From: Myxococcales bacterium | GTDB taxonomy: Bacteria; Myxococcota_A; Polyangia; Polyangiales; Polyangiaceae | Direction of reading: 5' to 3' | DNA length: 34,930 nucleotides | NCBI GenBank assembly: GCA_023248815.1 | Contig: JAHFDV010000010.1 | Coordinates: 1 to 34,930 of the forward strand | Part shown: piece after piece, positions 32,765-34,930 of the stretch | Position numbering within the stretch: the first letter of the stretch is position 1 | Layout: the number at the start of each line of letters is the position of its first letter | Program-made: the position numbers and the translations under genes | Notes under the pieces: generated by a model | Told to the model about the DNA's origin: nothing | What the model saw: the letters and a program-made list of their open reading frames with translations, nothing else | Database searches by the model: none

Positions 32765-34930
32765 CTACAGCAAGCTGACGGGATCGACATCGACGATGAG
32801 TCGCGTCGTACGCGGAAGCTCGGATCGCAGGCCCTCGATGGCGCGAAGAATTCTATAAATCGGGGGCCGATCTTTGCCGCGCAAGAGCACGCGAAAACGG
32901 AAGCGATTGCGGAGGCGCGCGATGGGCGCAGGGGTCGGGCCGAGGATGCGCACGCCTTCGACTTTTGCATTCGTGGCCGTGCGCGCGACGAGCTCGGCCG
33001 ATGCTTTGCCGCGCGCTTCGTCGGGATCGTCGATGCGTACGAGCGCCAGGCGCGAAAACGGAGGAAAGCCGATCTCTCTTCGCGCCACGAGCTCTTCGCG
33101 CAAAAATCCGTTCACGTCGTGCGCTTTGGCGCGAACCAAGGCGATGTGTTCGGGATTGTACGTTTGAATGAGCACGCGTCCCGGGCGATCGCCGCGTCCC
33201 GCACGCCCTGCCACTTGCACGAGAAGCTGGAACGTTCGTTCGCTCGCGCGGAAGTCTGGGAGCGAAAGTGCTGCGTCTGCATTGATGACACCGACCAACG
33301 TGACGCGCGGAAGATCGTGCCCTTTCGTCACCATCTGCGTGCCGACGAGAATGTCGATGTCGCCGTTGCGCATGCGGTCGAGCACTTCGCCAATGCCTTT
33401 GCCGCTCGCGGTGTCTCGATCGAGCCGTGCGACGCGGGCTCCGGCAAAGGTCGTCGCGAGGAGCTCCTCCAGCTTTTCGGTCCCCTGACCCTCGAGCATC
33501 AGCTCGGTGCTCTCGCACTTTTTGCATTTTTGAACGAAGCGTCGCCGATGGTCGCAATAGTGGCAGCGGAGCTCACCGCCGTGAATCTTGTGAAAGGTCA
33601 GTGCGACGGCGCAGTTCGGGCAACTCTCGAGCTCACCGCAGCTCGCGCAAATCACGCTCGGCGCGAAGCCGCGCCGGTTGAGGAAGAGAATCGTCTGCTC
33701 TTTGCGTTCGAGTGTCTGCTCGATCGCGCGATGAAGCGGAATGCTGAGGCGCTTGTCGCCGCTCGGTCCTGCGCCCGTGCGTCGCAAATCGATGAGCTCG
33801 ACCGTCGGAAGCGTTTGCACGGTGGCGCGCTCGGGCAGGGCGATGAGCTCGGCGCGGCCAATCTGTGTGAGATACACGCTTTCGAGTGACGGCGTGGCGC
33901 TGCCCAAAATCGCGACGCCCTTTTCGCGATGAGCGCGGAAGATCGCCATGTCCCGCGCGTTGTAACGCACCCCCTCTTCTTGCTTGAAAGAAGGGTCATG
34001 CTCCTCGTCGACGATGACGAGCCCGAGCTTTCCGATGGGAGCAAAAAGCGCGCTGCGTGCACCGACGGCAACATCGAGCTCGCCACTCCGCAGCCTGCGC
34101 CACATCGTGAGGCGTTCTTTGGCCGTCAGCCCAGAGTGAAGAACGCCCACGTCGTCTCCGAAGCGCGCGCGAAATCGTGAAACGAGCTGCGGCGTGAGCG
34201 CGATCTCGGGCACGAGGACGATCGCGCCGACGCCTTTTTCACGCGCCAGCGTAATCGCGCGAAGATAGACCTCGGTCTTTCCGGAACCCGTGACGCCGTG
34301 CAAAAGAAGCGTCGTCGGCGCAGCTTTGTCGAGCGCGGATCGAACCGCTTCCACGGCGCGCGCCTGAGGCTCGGTGAGCTCGGGAGGGACATCGCGGGCG
34401 ATCTCGTCGGTGAAGACCTCGAAGGGCGCGTCGCGCTCGGCGATCGTGACGAGGCCCAGCGATTCGAGCTTCTTCACGACGGCGCGCGCATTTCCAAATG
34501 ACGTCTCGAGGTGAGAGACGGTCGTCTCACCATCACTGCGCAAGCGTTCGAGCACGAGCGACGCTTGCCCGCGAAGCTTCGATTCTTCGGGAGACGTGTT
34601 GGCCGTCGCCGTCACCCATTTTACGAGCCTCTCGCCGACCCCCAAGGGCTTGTCGAACAAAGTCGCTTCGCGCGTAAAGGCGGCAGCCTCACGTTCGACG
34701 GGAGGAAGAGCGAGCGCCAATGCTTCGCCGATGGGGGCAACATAGTAGCGAGAGAGCTCGATCAAAAAATCGAGCAAGTCTTCCGGCAACGTCGGCACCT
34801 GATCGACGACGTGCTCGATCGGCTTCACGGGGTAGGGCGGCGTGCCTTCGTAGACTTTGAGCGCGATCGAAAGAACGCTCTTGTTGCGCAGCTTCGCGAC
34901 GATTCGCATACCACGCGTGATCTCGATGCC
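32765..34930 (-). CDS. priA: Primosomal protein N' (PriA helicase), 5' end cut by right edge
   Basis: Replication-restart helicase that binds stalled forks and loads the replicative helicase. The frame stays open through the right edge: residues GIEITRG precede the track's Met, so that Met is internal and about 25-35 N-terminal residues are missing. Visible are the 3'-end-binding and winged regions, Walker A GVTGSGKTE, Walker B DEEH (VIVDEEHDPSF), SATPSLES, and the zinc-binding insert with eight cysteines (CASCGELESCPNC and CHYC...CKKC), then helicase motifs RLDRDTASGKG, ILVGTQMVTKGHD and QVAGRAGRG. The C-terminal domain ends in LIVDVDPVSLL. Key residues are intact. comF follows on the same strand after 134 bases. 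Confidence 0.95.
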   Translation of the reverse strand, partial: GIEITRGMRIVAKLRNKSVLSIALKVYEGTPPYPVKPIEHVVDQVPTLPEDLLDFLIELSRYYVAPIGEALALALPPVEREAAAFTREATLFDKPLGVGERLVKWVTATANTSPEESKLRGQASLVLERLRSDGETTVSHLETSFGNARAVVKKLESLGLVTIAERDAPFEVFTDEIARDVPPELTEPQARAVEAVRSALDKAAPTTLLLHGVTGSGKTEVYLRAITLAREKGVGAIVLVPEIALTPQLVSRFRARFGDDVGVLHSGLTAKERLTMWRRLRSGELDVAVGARSALFAPIGKLGLVIVDEEHDPSFKQEEGVRYNARDMAIFRAHREKGVAILGSATPSLESVYLTQIGRAELIALPERATVQTLPTVELIDLRRTGAGPSGDKRLSIPLHRAIEQTLERKEQTILFLNRRGFAPSVICASCGELESCPNCAVALTFHKIHGGELRCHYCDHRRRFVQKCKKCESTELMLEGQGTEKLEELLATTFAGARVARLDRDTASGKGIGEVLDRMRNGDIDILVGTQMVTKGHDLPRVTLVGVINADAALSLPDFRASERTFQLLVQVAGRAGRGDRPGRVLIQTYNPEHIALVRAKAHDVNGFLREELVARREIGFPPFSRLALVRIDDPDEARGKASAELVARTATNAKVEGVRILGPTPAPIARLRNRFRFRVLLRGKDRPPIYRILRAIEGLRSELPRTTRLIVDVDPVSLL

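Noticed and set aside
32642-33889. Plus-strand ORF of 415 aa
   Set aside because: Antisense to priA, which has all helicase and zinc motifs intact.

Overview
The window reads as chromosomal DNA from a myxobacterium-like member of the Myxococcota (probably Polyangia). The evidence is gene content rather than a marker gene: two eukaryotic-type Ser/Thr kinases with C-terminal membrane anchors, an FHA-domain sigma-54 activator, a PilZ-fused membrane protein, many short lipoproteins, a zinc-finger anti-sigma factor with a long periplasmic tail, a GYF_2-type protein, and GC-rich codon third positions throughout. I see no transposase, integrase, phage gene or CRISPR array.

Layout. 1-3378: the 5' part of a prepilin peptidase leaves the left edge (minus strand; absent from the ORF track), diverging from a coupled asnB-rfbB pair (asparagine synthetase, dTDP-glucose 4,6-dehydratase). 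3593-7057: a PilZ/periplasmic-adaptor fusion faces a membrane-anchored Ser/Thr kinase with a PEGA-like tail. 7191-7369: tRNA-Val(GAC) with promoter and terminator. 7454-9621: small lipoproteins, a helical protein and a HAD-like protein. 9718-17054: single metabolic genes (two SDR proteins, one lacking its catalytic residues; MAPEG protein; DUF420 protein; RraA-like protein; aldo/keto reductase plus glycosyltransferase; AraC regulator divergent from a SnoaL-like lipoprotein) and a truncated LysR remnant. 17344-21606: signalling block of Ser/Thr kinase plus overlapping membrane protein, convergent with an FHA-type sigma-54 activator, then a stand-alone receiver. 21664-22443: AlkD-like repair protein. 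22621-26264: a tightly packed operon of ECF sigma factor, anti-sigma factor, secreted barrel-like protein and Kazal-type lipoprotein, closed by tandem hairpins. 26703-28044: a sigma-54-like promoter followed by three small genes, one possibly HPF/RaiA-like and one GreA/GreB-like. 28060-28384: a three-copy degenerate repeat whose last copy forms the 3' end of a lipoprotein gene. 28367-34930: minus-strand series priA, comF, GYF_2 protein, lipoprotein, the last three almost touching.

How the genes may work together. Several signalling layers sit side by side: phosphothreonine signalling (two kinases and an FHA domain that could read them), sigma-54 activation (the FHA activator and a good -24/-12 element about 5.7 kb away), an ECF sigma/anti-sigma switch apparently dedicated to cell-surface proteins, and a PilZ domain joined to a transport-type adaptor. 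These links are inferences from domains and position. The best candidates for something undescribed are the PilZ-adaptor fusion, the ECF/anti-sigma/barrel/Kazal operon, the comF-GYF-lipoprotein operon and the repeat at 28060-28384.
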